Shown: positions 1-8,266 of the stretch, piece after piece
How positions within the stretch are numbered: the stretch's first letter is position 1
Layout: every line of letters begins with the position of its first letter
NCBI RefSeq assembly: GCF_000716435.1
Contig: NZ_JNWO01000007.1
Span: forward strand, 186,001 to 250,000
Origin: Streptomyces xylophagus
Lineage (GTDB): Bacteria; Actinomycetota; Actinomycetes; Streptomycetales; Streptomycetaceae
DNA: 64,000 bases
Direction of reading: 5' to 3'
The notes under the pieces: model-generated
What the model saw: the letters and a program-made list of their open reading frames with translations, nothing else
Databases searched by the model: none
Told to the model about the DNA's origin: nothing
Made by a program: the position numbers and the translations under genes

Positions 1-391
1 GGACGAGATCGGCGACAGACTCGCCGAAGCCCTGGCGGCACGCCCCCTCGACGAGGACTCCTGGACCGCGCTGCGCCACGCCATGCAACCCCACCTCGAC
101 GAACTCACCGCCGACGCCGACACCAACATCGCCGTGGCGAGGATGCTCGACGCGACTCCCGCGCTGCGGCCGTCGTTGCTGAACAAGCGAGCACGCTGGG
201 CGGACACCCTGCTCCCGGACATCACCCGACGCCTCCGGGGACCGACCCGCACCCGGGAACTACGGGCCCGCGCGATCGTCTCCTCCGCCCTGGCCTGCCT
301 GAACGTCGCCGTCGACGAGTGGGCGCGAACAGACGGCACCAAGCCGATCGGCGAACTCCTCGACACCGCGCTGACCGCCGTCCGAAGCTGA
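1..391 (+). CDS. TetR-family transcriptional regulator, C-terminal part (5' end outside window)
   Basis: The reading frame is open from base 2 to the stop at 391 with no break before the first internal ATG at 83, so the gene starts upstream of the window. The visible ~129 residues are helical and end in a MftR/TetR-type ligand-binding domain: an Arg/Leu-rich helix pair and a final helix with Leu-Asn-Val-Ala-Val-Asp-Glu-Trp. The DNA-binding domain is not in the window, so the TetR assignment rests on the C-terminal pattern only. The ligand and targets cannot be told. The next gene is convergent 28 bp away. Confidence 0.6.
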   Translation, partial: DEIGDRLAEALAARPLDEDSWTALRHAMQPHLDELTADADTNIAVARMLDATPALRPSLLNKRARWADTLLPDITRRLRGPTRTRELRARAIVSSALACLNVAVDEWARTDGTKPIGELLDTALTAVRS

Positions 392-419
392 CGACGGGAC
401 ATGCCGACGCCTCGACACC

Positions 420-779
420 TCAGGGCTCGATGACGAGGCGTTCGACGAGGTCGTCGCGGAGGGTGAACCGGTAGTGCAGATCGACGACTCCGCCGGGGAA
501 GTCGCCTTCGAGACGCTGCGTGGCGACACAGTGGGTCGCGTCGGACCGCTGAGCGTCAGTGAGCCGGGTGGTGTAGGTGAATTCGGTGGCGGATCGGCCC
601 AGCCAGTCCACGATCGCCGCGGTGCCCTCGTACGTGTTGCCGTCGTCGATCACTGTGGCATCACCGGTGAACACCGAGACCGCGACGGCGGTGTCGTGGG
701 CCGCGTGCGCCTTCAAGTAGCGGATGACCACCTCCGGCAGGGCGTCCGGGGCGATGGTCCGTGACTGGTCGTCGTGCAT
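420..779 (-). CDS. SnoaL-like / NTF2-fold protein
   Basis: A 119-residue protein with the NTF2-like (SnoaL) pattern: an N-terminal helix with Val-Ile-Arg-Tyr-Leu-Lys-Ala-His-Ala-Ala-His-Asp, then a sheet region with Asp-Ala-Thr-Val-Ile-Asp-Asp-Gly-Asn-Thr-Tyr-Glu-Gly, and a C-terminal strand of His-Tyr-Arg-Phe. The length is normal for the family. Such proteins are small cytoplasmic dimers that bind or convert hydrophobic substrates; no catalytic role can be assigned here. The gene is divergent from an HxlR regulator, and a 39-bp palindrome lies between them, so it is the likely target of that regulator. Confidence 0.8.
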   Translation of the reverse strand: MHDDQSRTIAPDALPEVVIRYLKAHAAHDTAVAVSVFTGDATVIDDGNTYEGTAAIVDWLGRSATEFTYTTRLTDAQRSDATHCVATQRLEGDFPGGVVDLHYRFTLRDDLVERLVIEP

Positions 780-834
780 GACGCTCCTCCTGTTGACGGC
801 CGCTCAGGCAGGTCTGACGGCCACCTCCGAGATG

Positions 835-873
835 ACTGCTAAAATAGAAGTAACTGACTTCGACTTTAGCAGT
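835..873. promoter_or_regulatory. 39-bp imperfect palindrome, probable HxlR operator
   Basis: The outer arms ACTGCTAAA (835-843) and TTTAGCAGT (865-873) are perfectly complementary, and an inner GAAGT/ACTTC pair continues the dyad. Only three positions per arm mismatch around the centre at 854. It is an AT-rich island in GC-rich DNA, 20 bp before the GTG of the HxlR gene and 55 bp before the SnoaL-like gene, where an autoregulator would act on both promoters. Confidence 0.75.
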
Positions 874-892
874 AACCGAAGGGACGGCCGCC

Positions 893-1387
893 GTGGCAAG
901 CCGGATCAGGCTGGAGGACCGGGAGTGCCCGCTGTCCACGACGGTGCAGCACGTCGGCGAGTGGTGGACGTTGCTCCTGCTCCATGACGCCTTCGACGGC
1001 TACACGCGCTTCGACCAGTTCCAGGAGAGCCTCGGCATCTCCTCCAGCATGCTCACCACGCGACTGAAGACTCTCGTCGAGGACGGGCTGTTGGAGCGCA
1101 GGCCCTACCGGACCAACCCCGTCCGCCACGAGTACGTGCTGACCGAACTCGGCCACTCCCTCCGACCGGTGATCGTCGCCCTCGCCGCATGGGGCAACTC
1201 CCGCCTCGCACCGGCGGAACGCAGCATGATCCTCGTCGACGCGCACACCGGCGAGGAGGTCGAGCCCGTCGTCGTCGACGCCGGAACCGGTCGCCGACTC
1301 GACGACAGCAGCGCGTACGTCTTCGCGGCGGGCCCCGCCGCGAGCGACGCGATGCGCAACCGCTACGCACCGACGGAAGGGCACTGA
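893..1387 (+). CDS. HxlR-family winged-helix transcriptional regulator
   Basis: A 164-residue protein with the HxlR signature: Cys-Pro-Leu near residue 13, then Gly-Glu-Trp-Trp-Thr-Leu-Leu-Leu-Leu, Phe-Asp-Gln-Phe-Gln-Glu-Ser-Leu-Gly-Ile and Ser-Ser-Met-Leu-Thr-Thr-Arg-Leu, with the wing (Tyr-Arg-Thr-Asn-Pro-Val-Arg-His-Glu-Tyr) near residues 66-75. HxlR proteins usually sense reactive carbonyls, quinones or redox state through the N-terminal cysteine. The C-terminal ~50 residues are an extension of unclear role. The GTG start follows a GA-rich sequence. It probably represses itself and the divergent SnoaL-like gene through the palindrome at 835-873. Confidence 0.88.
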   Translation: MASRIRLEDRECPLSTTVQHVGEWWTLLLLHDAFDGYTRFDQFQESLGISSSMLTTRLKTLVEDGLLERRPYRTNPVRHEYVLTELGHSLRPVIVALAAWGNSRLAPAERSMILVDAHTGEEVEPVVVDAGTGRRLDDSSAYVFAAGPAASDAMRNRYAPTEGH

Positions 1388-1402
1388 AAGCGAGCAGCCG
1401 GT

Positions 1403-2044
1403 CTACGGCCTTTCGGCAGGGGAACCCCACGAGCCGCGGCGGTCGCCCTCGCGCACCGCGGCGTCCAGAAGAGGCCCGAGTTCCCGTGCCACGGTCGCCA
1501 GGGCACGAACGTCCTGCTCGGCCCTGGCGATGAGGATCGCCCCCTCCAAGGCGCTGATCATGAGCGTGGCCATCGCTTCGGCACGTTGCTCCGGCACGCC
1601 CATCTCGCCGAGGGCATGGGCGATGGAGCCGCTCCACGTGGCAAAAGCGGCGGAAGCGGCTTCGCGCGTCGCGACCACGGACTCCGCGCAGTCCACCGTG
1701 GCGGCGGCCACCGGGCAGCCGCCCGCGAACCCGACGGCCGCGTACTCGTCGGTCCACTGACGCACCATCTCGGCGAACAGCCCGCTCGGCGTCGGCTCGG
1801 GCAGCGCGGCGAGGAAACGGGTGACGCGATTGCCCGCGTATCGGCCGGCCCAGCCCACCGCCTCGTTCACCAACTGCTCCTTGCCGCCCGGGAAGTAGTG
1901 CTGGAGTGAGCCGCGCGGCGCCTGTGCGTGGACGGCGACCTCCCGCATCCCGGTCGACGCGACCCCGTCCCGACGGATGAGCTGCGCCGCGCTGTAGACC
2001 ATCCGCTCGCGCGGCCCGCGTCCGGGCACCTCTGTCGCCGCCAT
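1403..2044 (-). CDS. TetR-family regulator (LmrA/YxaF-type C-terminus)
   Basis: A 213-residue protein. The N-terminal helix-turn-helix (about residues 12-58) contains Gly-Met-Arg-Glu-Val-Ala and the recognition helix Arg-Gly-Ser-Leu-Gln-His-Tyr-Phe-Pro-Gly-Gly-Lys, a pattern specific to the LmrA/YxaF-like branch. The C-terminal domain carries Gly-Gly-Cys-Pro-Val-Ala-Ala-Ala, also typical of that branch. Members control efflux pumps or small catabolic enzymes. The gene is divergent from a dehydrogenase/enoyl-CoA hydratase pair, and two copies of the core ATGACCGCYGTCAT sit between them, so control of that pair and of itself is likely. Confidence 0.88.
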   Translation of the reverse strand: MAATEVPGRGPRERMVYSAAQLIRRDGVASTGMREVAVHAQAPRGSLQHYFPGGKEQLVNEAVGWAGRYAGNRVTRFLAALPEPTPSGLFAEMVRQWTDEYAAVGFAGGCPVAAATVDCAESVVATREAASAAFATWSGSIAHALGEMGVPEQRAEAMATLMISALEGAILIARAEQDVRALATVARELGPLLDAAVREGDRRGSWGSPAERP

Positions 2045-2081
2045 CCGAGACCTCCTTCACCGTTCCGCAGGCTTCAGGACC

Positions 2082-2128
2082 CACTCTATGACCGCCGTCA
2101 TAGAGTGGAATACTATGACCGCTGTCAT
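2082..2128. promoter_or_regulatory. Two palindromic TetR operators
   Basis: Site 1 (2082-2107) has perfect 11-bp arms, CACTCTATGAC and GTCATAGAGTG, around CGCC. Site 2 (2115-2128) repeats the core as ATGAC-CGCT-GTCAT. The cores are 27 bp apart. They lie 38 bp upstream of the tetR-like gene and 57 bp upstream of the divergent dehydrogenase, as expected for an autoregulated divergent promoter. Confidence 0.8.
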
Positions 2129-2184
2129 GATCAGCGGCGGCGGAGACGTCCGGCTACGCCGCGGGACGGAAACGGCGGTACAGC

Positions 2185-3108
2185 GTGGCGTACGTGGGTT
2201 TCGTCGGCCTCGGGGTCATGGGCCAGCCCATGGCGCTCAACCTCGCCCGTGCGGGAACTCCCCTAGTGGTCTGGAACCGCACGCCCACCCGATGCGAGCC
2301 CCTGTATGCCGCCGGCGCCAAGGTCGCGGGAAGCCCTGCCGAGGTCTTCGACCGGGCCGACGACGTCGTGTTCCTCATGCTGGCCGACGAAACGGCCATG
2401 GACTCCGTGCTGGGCCGTGGCACTCCCGACTTCGCCGCGCGGGTCGCCGGACACACCGTCGTCCACATGGGCACGACCTCGGCCGAGTACTCGGGCAGCC
2501 TCCAGGACGACATCCGGTCGGCGGGCGGGAGGTATGTCGAGGCCCCGGTCTCCGGCTCCCGACTCCCGGCCGAACAGGGGCAGTTGGTGGGAATGCTGGC
2601 GGGGGACACCGATGCCGTGGAGGCCGTACGACCCCTGCTCGCCCCGGTCTGCCAGGAGACGTTCGGCTGCGGTGCGGTCCCGGGTGCCCTGCTGATGAAG
2701 TTCTCGGTGAACCTGTTCCTGATCACGCTGGTCACCGGACTGACCGAGGCGTTCCACTTCGCCGACCGGCACGGGCTCGACCAGAACCTGCTCCGGAACG
2801 TCCTGGACGCCGGCCCGATGGCCAGCGCCGTCTCCCGCGTCAAGGCACCCAAACTGGTGTCCCGCGACTTCGCCGTCCAGGCGGCGGCAGCGGACGTACT
2901 GAAGAACAACCAACTGATCGCGGAAGCCGCCCGCAAGGCCGGTCTGGCCTCCCCTCTCCTCGACATCTGCCATGCCCTCTACGACGAGACCGTCGCGCGG
3001 GGCCACGGCGGCGAGGACATGGTGGCCGTACTGCACGCGCTCGATGCCAGGACAGAGGCCGCCGCACCACCCGGCGCCCTCACTCCCCCCACGGAGGACG
3101 ACACATGA
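2185..3108 (+). CDS. NAD(P)-dependent beta-hydroxyacid dehydrogenase (3-hydroxyisobutyrate dehydrogenase family)
   Basis: A 307-residue protein of normal length for the family. The Rossmann motif Gly-Leu-Gly-Val-Met-Gly is at residues 8-13, the substrate loop Pro-Val-Ser-Gly-Ser at 121-125, and the catalytic Lys of Met-Lys-Phe-Ser-Val-Asn at 172. Family members oxidise 3-hydroxyisobutyrate, tartronate semialdehyde or similar beta-hydroxyacids, or act as imine reductases; the substrate cannot be chosen here. Translation starts at a GTG. The stop overlaps the start of the enoyl-CoA hydratase gene (ATGA), so the two are translationally coupled, and both sit under the TetR operators. Confidence 0.88.
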   Translation: MAYVGFVGLGVMGQPMALNLARAGTPLVVWNRTPTRCEPLYAAGAKVAGSPAEVFDRADDVVFLMLADETAMDSVLGRGTPDFAARVAGHTVVHMGTTSAEYSGSLQDDIRSAGGRYVEAPVSGSRLPAEQGQLVGMLAGDTDAVEAVRPLLAPVCQETFGCGAVPGALLMKFSVNLFLITLVTGLTEAFHFADRHGLDQNLLRNVLDAGPMASAVSRVKAPKLVSRDFAVQAAAADVLKNNQLIAEAARKAGLASPLLDICHALYDETVARGHGGEDMVAVLHALDARTEAAAPPGALTPPTEDDT

Positions 3109-3887
3109 GCTGGATGATCGAGCGCCGGGGCCGTGTTGCCGTCGTGACGATGACGACCAACCCGGTCAACGCGCAGAACCGCGCCTTCTTCGCCGACCTG
3201 CACGAGGCGTTCGACCGGCTCGAGCACGACCACGCGCAGTCCCCCGTCGTCCTGACCGGCACCGGCGCCCGCTTCTCCGCCGGCCTCGACCTCGGCGAAC
3301 ACTTCCCCCTCTTCGCCGGCGCCCCGGCGGCCGTCGCCACCTGGTTCCAGGACTACCGGGCGACCAACATGCGCCTGTTCACGTACCCGCGCCCGACCGT
3401 CGCCGCGGTCAACGGCCACGCCTTCGCCGGCGGCCTGATCACCGCCGCCGTCTGCGACTACCGGGTGGCCGTCGCCGACGGATCGGCACGGTTCGGACTC
3501 AACGAGGTGCCCATCGGCATCCCGATGCCCGCCGTCTACGTCCGCATGCTCGCCCACGCCTGGGGCGACCCGGTCGCCGCACGCACCTGCCTGCGCGGGG
3601 AGATCTTCACCCCGGATCAGGCGCACGCGCTGGGCATGGTGCACGAGTTGGTGCCTGCCGAGGATCTGCTGGAGCGGGCGATCGCCGTCGCCGAACAGAC
3701 ACCCGAGGACTGCGTCGAGCAGTACGCGTTCACCAAGCGGGCCTGCCAGGCCGCCGCCCTGCGCGACATCGCCGAACTCGCCGACCCGCTCGACACCGAA
3801 CTCCCCACCGGAATGACAAGCGACCAGGCGCGCCACGCCCACCGCCGGTACTGGCAGCAACTCAAGGGCCGCCCGGCCGAGTGGTGA
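3105..3887 (+). CDS. Enoyl-CoA hydratase/isomerase family protein
   Basis: A 260-residue crotonase-fold protein. The first oxyanion loop is Ala-Arg-Phe-Ser-Ala-Gly-Leu-Asp-Leu (about residues 57-65), the second Asn-Gly-His-Ala-Phe-Ala-Gly-Gly-Leu (about 101-109), followed by Gly-Leu-Asn-Glu-Val-Pro-Ile-Gly. It should act on an acyl-CoA thioester as hydratase, isomerase or hydrolase in the cytoplasm. The ATG at 3105 overlaps the stop of the preceding dehydrogenase, and GGAGG lies just upstream. Pairing with a beta-hydroxyacid dehydrogenase suggests degradation of a branched or hydroxylated acyl-CoA, as in valine catabolism; this is inference. Confidence 0.86.
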   Translation: MSWMIERRGRVAVVTMTTNPVNAQNRAFFADLHEAFDRLEHDHAQSPVVLTGTGARFSAGLDLGEHFPLFAGAPAAVATWFQDYRATNMRLFTYPRPTVAAVNGHAFAGGLITAAVCDYRVAVADGSARFGLNEVPIGIPMPAVYVRMLAHAWGDPVAARTCLRGEIFTPDQAHALGMVHELVPAEDLLERAIAVAEQTPEDCVEQYAFTKRACQAAALRDIAELADPLDTELPTGMTSDQARHAHRRYWQQLKGRPAEW

Positions 3888-3911
3888 GCCGACGGCTCCC
3901 GACCTGGGTGA

Positions 3912-4280
3912 CCTGGCAGCGCCGGGCCGGCGACGGAGAACGCAGGCACCCACTGGCGTTGCCTGGAAGTCGGCGGCGCTAGGGCTTCGTTGGGCGACTG
4001 GCTCGGAGAACAGGTGGGGCCGGAGGGCGAGGTGACGGTCACCGAGCTCGAACCGCGCTGGGCCGCTTCACGACACCGCCCACGTCACGTACGGCTGTTG
4101 CGCCACGACATCGTCAATGATCCGCTGCCGGGCACGGACTACGACCTCGTCCACGCCCGTCTCGTACTGCGCCACCTGCCGGAGCGGTTGGCGGTGCTCG
4201 AGAAGCTCGCGGCAGCCCTGCGGCCGGGCGGATGGCTGGTGCTGGAGGAGTTCGACTGCGGCTGGACGCGATGGTGGTGA
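3912..4280 (+). pseudogene. SAM-dependent methyltransferase remnant, truncated at both ends
   Basis: The open frame begins after a TGA at 3909. It reads a damaged class I methyltransferase motif I (Trp-Arg-Cys-Leu-Glu-Val-Gly-Gly-Ala-Arg-Ala-Ser-Leu-Gly), then Asp-Tyr-Asp-Leu-Val-His-Ala-Arg and Leu-Arg-Pro-Gly-Gly-Trp-Leu-Val-Leu-Glu-Glu-Phe-Asp, all in correct order. No upstream N-terminal helix region and no start codon with a ribosome site are present, and the frame stops ~20 residues after motif III instead of running a further ~130 residues. Around 4258-4275 the sequence changes into the 5' end of an unrelated gene on the other strand. Confidence 0.75.
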
Positions 4281-4407
4281 TGGTGTTGCCGACCGCCTGA
4301 GCGGGTGACATGACGGCCGCGGAGACCGCGAGTGCGGCGGGTAACACCAGCCACCGCACCAGCCGCCGCATCCGTAAGGCGGTACCGAGCGAGGTTCTTC
4401 CGTGCAT
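4260..4407 (-). pseudogene. 5' fragment of a secreted-protein gene
   Basis: Reading the minus strand, a strong ribosome site (GGGAGGGG) precedes the ATG at 4407. The first ~47 codons give a textbook signal peptide: a basic N-region with Arg-Met-Arg-Arg-Leu-Val-Arg-Trp, a hydrophobic stretch Leu-Val-Leu-Pro-Ala-Ala-Leu-Ala-Val and a likely cleavage after Ala-Gln-Ala, then Val-Gly-Asn-Thr-Ile-Thr-Thr-Ile. Past ~4265 the frame runs antisense through the methyltransferase remnant and ends at 4114, which is not a credible mature protein. The gene has lost its body in the same event that truncated the methyltransferase. The family is not recognisable. Confidence 0.6.
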
Positions 4408-4778
4408 GGGATCCCCTCCCGTAAATGACGCGCACATGACGAAACGGCCCTGCGCCGTCCCAATGTGCGAGCGGGTGGCCGGGGCGTACAGGGCGCACGG
4501 GCGGCGCACCCGGCCAACGCCCTACGCACGGGGGGGGCGGCGCCCTGCACCTGGTGGCTGCGGGGTTCCCTGCGGTGCGGCACCCGTAGTCCGCCCCCGT
4601 AGCGGTCTGAGCTCATTCGGCCCAATTGTCTGTTAGCGTGGTGGGCAGTGGACGCGCGAAAGAACGGTTCCCGGTTAGTGGTAAGTCCGGGCGGAGCTCG
4701 CGCTCTCAGCACACCGGCTTCTTGCCGGTAGTGCCCTGTGCGTCCCTTTCTCTCATCGGCATTGAGGAAGGGACTGTC
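4408..4778. other. Intergenic region, no gene seen
   Basis: Between the broken signal-peptide gene and the monooxygenase I find no coding frame with credible protein character. It should hold the promoter of the monooxygenase gene; a GAGGAAGGGA ribosome site lies at about 4763-4772. Confidence 0.5.
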
Positions 4779-5975
4779 ATGTCTGAAACCCGTTTGCGTG
4801 TCATGGTCATCGGCGCCGGCCTGGGCGGCCTCTGCCTGGCCCAGGGACTTCGCCGCCGCGGCGTCGACGTCACCGTCTACGAGCGCGACGACGCCCTGCT
4901 CGTACGCAACCAGGGCTACCGCCTCTACATCGACCCCACCGGCGACCGCGTCCTGCGCGAGTCACTGCCCGCCGAGCTGTACGACCTCTTCCGCGCCACC
5001 GCCGGCTACCCGCCCCTGCGCATCGTCAAGCTCGACGACCAGGTCAACGAGACCCGCGTCCTGGAGGACGACCCCGACGAGACCCCGATCTCCGTCGACC
5101 GCCTCACCCTGCGCCAGATCCTCTTCGAGGGCCTGGCCGACCACGTGGCCTTCGGCAAGAAGCTCGTCCGCTACGACACCTCCGCCACCGGCGACGGCCC
5201 GGTCACCGCACACTTCGCCGACGGCACCACCGCCACCGGCGACGTCCTGATCGCCGCGGACGGCGTCAACTCCGCCGTACGCCGGCAGTATCTACCGCAC
5301 GCCCGGATCATGGACAGCGGCGTCCGCCAGATCTACGGCAAGGTCCCGCTCGACGACCACACCCGCGGCCTCTTCCGCGACGTCATGTTCAACGTCTTCA
5401 CCCCTCTCGTCGGCACCCGCGAGCGCTACATGGGCATCGGCCCGCACCAGCCCGACGAGCCCGTCGCGCAAGCCGCCGCCCGTCTCACTCCCGGCGCCGA
5501 ACTGCACGACAGCGGCGCCTACATGGCCTGCTACTTTGGCGCCCGCGTCGAACGCTTCCCCCACGACGACCTGCGCTCACTGACCAGCCGGGAACTGCAC
5601 CAGCTGGCCCTGAACATGACGAAGGACTGGCACCCCGGGCTGCGCGCCATCATCGAACACTGGCTCCCCGACGCCGTCTTCCCCCTCACCCTGCGCACCA
5701 GCATCCCGATCCCCGCCTGGCCCACCACCCCGGTCACCCTCCTCGGCGACGCCATCCACACGATGAGCCCGGCCGGCGGCGCCGGCGCCAACACCGCCCT
5801 GCGTGACGCCGCAGCCCTCACCGAAGCCCTCGCCCAGGCCGCCACCGGGGCACCCCTCATCCCCGAACTGCGCAAGTACGAGGCTGACATGACCGCGTAC
5901 GGCTTCGCCGCGGTCCGTGAATCAGCCCGCGACGGCGCCGAACGCTCCCACCAAAACCCGCTGCCCACCGACTGA
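4779..5975 (+). CDS. FAD-dependent monooxygenase (group A flavin hydroxylase)
   Basis: A 398-residue protein. The FAD-binding motif Gly-Ala-Gly-Leu-Gly-Gly is at residues 12-17 with the ribose-binding Glu of Tyr-Glu-Arg-Asp at 35. The Asp-Gly motif is in Ala-Ala-Asp-Gly-Val-Asn-Ser, and the Gly-Asp motif in Leu-Leu-Gly-Asp-Ala-Ile-His-Thr-Met-Ser-Pro near residue 328. These enzymes hydroxylate aromatic or polyketide substrates with NAD(P)H and O2. The open frame extends upstream, but the ATG at 4779 has the best ribosome site (GAGGAAGGGA) and starts right at the Rossmann strand. It stands alone between decayed genes, so its pathway is unknown. Confidence 0.88.
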   Translation: MSETRLRVMVIGAGLGGLCLAQGLRRRGVDVTVYERDDALLVRNQGYRLYIDPTGDRVLRESLPAELYDLFRATAGYPPLRIVKLDDQVNETRVLEDDPDETPISVDRLTLRQILFEGLADHVAFGKKLVRYDTSATGDGPVTAHFADGTTATGDVLIAADGVNSAVRRQYLPHARIMDSGVRQIYGKVPLDDHTRGLFRDVMFNVFTPLVGTRERYMGIGPHQPDEPVAQAAARLTPGAELHDSGAYMACYFGARVERFPHDDLRSLTSRELHQLALNMTKDWHPGLRAIIEHWLPDAVFPLTLRTSIPIPAWPTTPVTLLGDAIHTMSPAGGAGANTALRDAAALTEALAQAATGAPLIPELRKYEADMTAYGFAAVRESARDGAERSHQNPLPTD

Positions 5976-6137
5976 GTTGAGGCGCGGGCGTACTGACGGC
6001 TGCGGGAGCCCGGCCACCGCGTACGCCGCGGACCCGGCCGGTGCACCCGCACCGCTCGGTCCTCCGGCTGTGCCAACATCGTGGGACCTGGGCGGACCGG
6101 GCCGCCGCCAACGAACGGCGCGAGCGGGGCAGCCGGT

Positions 6138-6881
6138 TCACTCCCGGATCGGCAGCCTGTCGATCACGTCGCGGATCAGTCGGGCAGGGTTCTCGGAGAG
6201 ATAGAAGTGGCCACCGGGGAACTGCACCACGTCGAGCGAGCCGGTCGTCCAGTCGCTCCAGCACTCGACGCCCTTGAGGGACACACCGTGGTCCGTCGTG
6301 CCGATGAACGCGGTGACGGGACACGCCAGACGCCCGTCCGCGCGAGGTCCGTACTCCGCCAGCAATCGGTAGTCGCCCCGAACCACAGGAAGGATGAACT
6401 CCCTCATCTCCGGCATCCGCAAGAGCTCCGGGGCCGTCCCACCGAGTTCGATCAACTCGGCGCACAGCTCGTCGTCCGTCCTCAGATGAAGGTCGCGCAC
6501 GGGCGGGCGGTCCGGTGCCTCGCGAGCGGACGCGAAGAATCTACTGGGGGAAGACTTCCCAGCGGTCTGCATATGCAGACCGACTTCATAACCGACGACT
6601 GCTCCCATACTGTGCCCGAAAGCCGCCCATGGTCGGTCCAGCATACCGTCGAGTTCCGCGGCAATTCCTTCGGCCAGTTCGGGGATTCCGGTCGGCCATG
6701 GATCGCCGATCCGATCGAGACGGCCGGGATAACACGCGAGAATCAGTTCCACTTCAGGTGGGAGCAATTCAGCCCACGTCGCGTAGAGACTGTGCGAGCC
6801 ACCGGCATGCGGGAGGCAGAGAAGCTGGATCTCGGCCTCCGGACGAGGTCGGGGCCGCCGTAGGGATCTGGTCTCCGCCAT
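6138..6881 (-). CDS. Type II (editing) thioesterase, alpha/beta hydrolase
   Basis: A 247-residue protein with the GrsT/RifR pattern: Cys-Leu-Pro-His-Ala-Gly-Gly near residue 24, the nucleophile elbow Gly-His-Ser-Met-Gly (Ser91), an Asp in Gly-Thr-Thr-Asp-His (about 197) and His225 in Gly-Gly-His-Phe-Tyr-Leu. Type II thioesterases remove aberrant acyl groups from the carrier proteins of polyketide or peptide synthases. The ATG at 6881 has AGAGAAGAG upstream; longer frames have no better site. No synthase lies within this window, so the gene is an orphan. It is divergent from a dead aspartate-semialdehyde dehydrogenase gene, which suggests the remains of a biosynthetic cluster. Confidence 0.88.
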   Translation of the reverse strand: MAETRSLRRPRPRPEAEIQLLCLPHAGGSHSLYATWAELLPPEVELILACYPGRLDRIGDPWPTGIPELAEGIAAELDGMLDRPWAAFGHSMGAVVGYEVGLHMQTAGKSSPSRFFASAREAPDRPPVRDLHLRTDDELCAELIELGGTAPELLRMPEMREFILPVVRGDYRLLAEYGPRADGRLACPVTAFIGTTDHGVSLKGVECWSDWTTGSLDVVQFPGGHFYLSENPARLIRDVIDRLPIRE

Positions 6882-6936
6882 CGAACAGAACTCTTCTCTT
6901 CCATTGGTTGATCTGCAAGGAAATGGGGACGACCAT

Positions 6937-7375
<439 letters not shown>

Positions 7376-7597
7376 CGCGTACGACAGCTGCTCGCCGCGG
7401 GGGTGACCTTCCGGTGGTGTACGGCGGTACACGGCATCCGACCTGCGCGAACGTTCACGCTGCTGTGAATGCTCTGGCCGGGAGCGTGCGGCGGGTTGCG
7501 GGGAGGACGGATGACACGACGCGCGGAGAAGGAGCAGTCCGCCCGGCGGCTGCTGTTGCGCGTCGCCGGTCAGACCACGAAAGGTCCGCCGGCGCTG

Positions 7598-8242
7598 CTA
7601 CGGGTGACTGCGTCGGGTCGAGGGCTCTGCAGGATCCGGTGCTGGGTGCAGGTCCCGCATCATGTCGAGCGACAGGGACCCGTCTGCCCCGGTGAAGAAG
7701 CCGACCGGCTGGAAGCCGTTCTTCTCGTAGTAGCGGATGGCGCGGGGGTTGTCGGCGCGGACGCCGCCCCACAGGATGATCCTCGTCTTGCCGAGCAGTC
7801 GTGCGACCTCCGTGACCAGCGGGAAGGCGAGTGTCCCGACGCCTCGGTCCTGGTAGTCGTCAGCCAGAGTGGGGCCGAAGCGGCAGTCGGTCGTCTCGGT
7901 GAGGCGGATGCCCGCGTCCTGGTAGCGCGCGATGTCCGCGGGGGTCAGAGCGAGGCTGAATTCGAGAAGGCCGACGATCCTGCCGGACGGCACTTCCTCG
8001 AGCACCAGCCTGAGCTTGTCGTAGCGCGCGATCGCGTCACACAGCTCCCGGGCGGTCGCGAGGCCGTACCCGTCGAACGTACTGAAGCGCCTCGATTCGG
8101 AGGACAGGGCACCGAGGAACTCGGCCAGTTGCCCCGTGTCGGCGTGCGTCAGCGGGCGGAGGACGACATCCGGACCGCCATGAGGTTGCAGACGGCTCGT
8201 CAGGCGAAGGGGGTCCTCAGCGATCTCCGTCAGCGTAAGCAC
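7598..8242 (-). CDS. GNAT-family N-acetyltransferase
   Basis: A 214-residue protein. After a ~30-residue lead, the GNAT fold follows: Val-Val-Leu-Arg-Pro-Leu-Thr (strand 1), Gly-Arg-Ile-Val-Gly-Leu-Leu-Glu-Phe, and the acetyl-CoA loop Asp-Arg-Gly-Val-Gly-Thr-Leu-Ala (about residues 133-140). The closing motif is Ala-Ile-Arg-Tyr-Tyr-Glu-Lys-Asn-Gly-Phe (about 166-175). It transfers acetyl from acetyl-CoA to an amine; the substrate is unknown. It is downstream of, and on the same strand as, the sirtuin gene with a 24-bp gap, so the two may form an acetylation/deacetylation operon, which is inference from gene order. Confidence 0.85.
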   Translation of the reverse strand: MLTLTEIAEDPLRLTSRLQPHGGPDVVLRPLTHADTGQLAEFLGALSSESRRFSTFDGYGLATARELCDAIARYDKLRLVLEEVPSGRIVGLLEFSLALTPADIARYQDAGIRLTETTDCRFGPTLADDYQDRGVGTLAFPLVTEVARLLGKTRIILWGGVRADNPRAIRYYEKNGFQPVGFFTGADGSLSLDMMRDLHPAPDPAEPSTRRSHP

Positions 8243-8266
8243 CCAGCAGCCTCCCCTTTTGTTTCC

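Noticed and set aside
2088..3887. A 599-residue plus-strand frame ending in the enoyl-CoA hydratase
   Set aside because: The first ~340 residues are an off-frame reading of the dehydrogenase gene; the hydratase starts at 3105 with an ATGA overlap.
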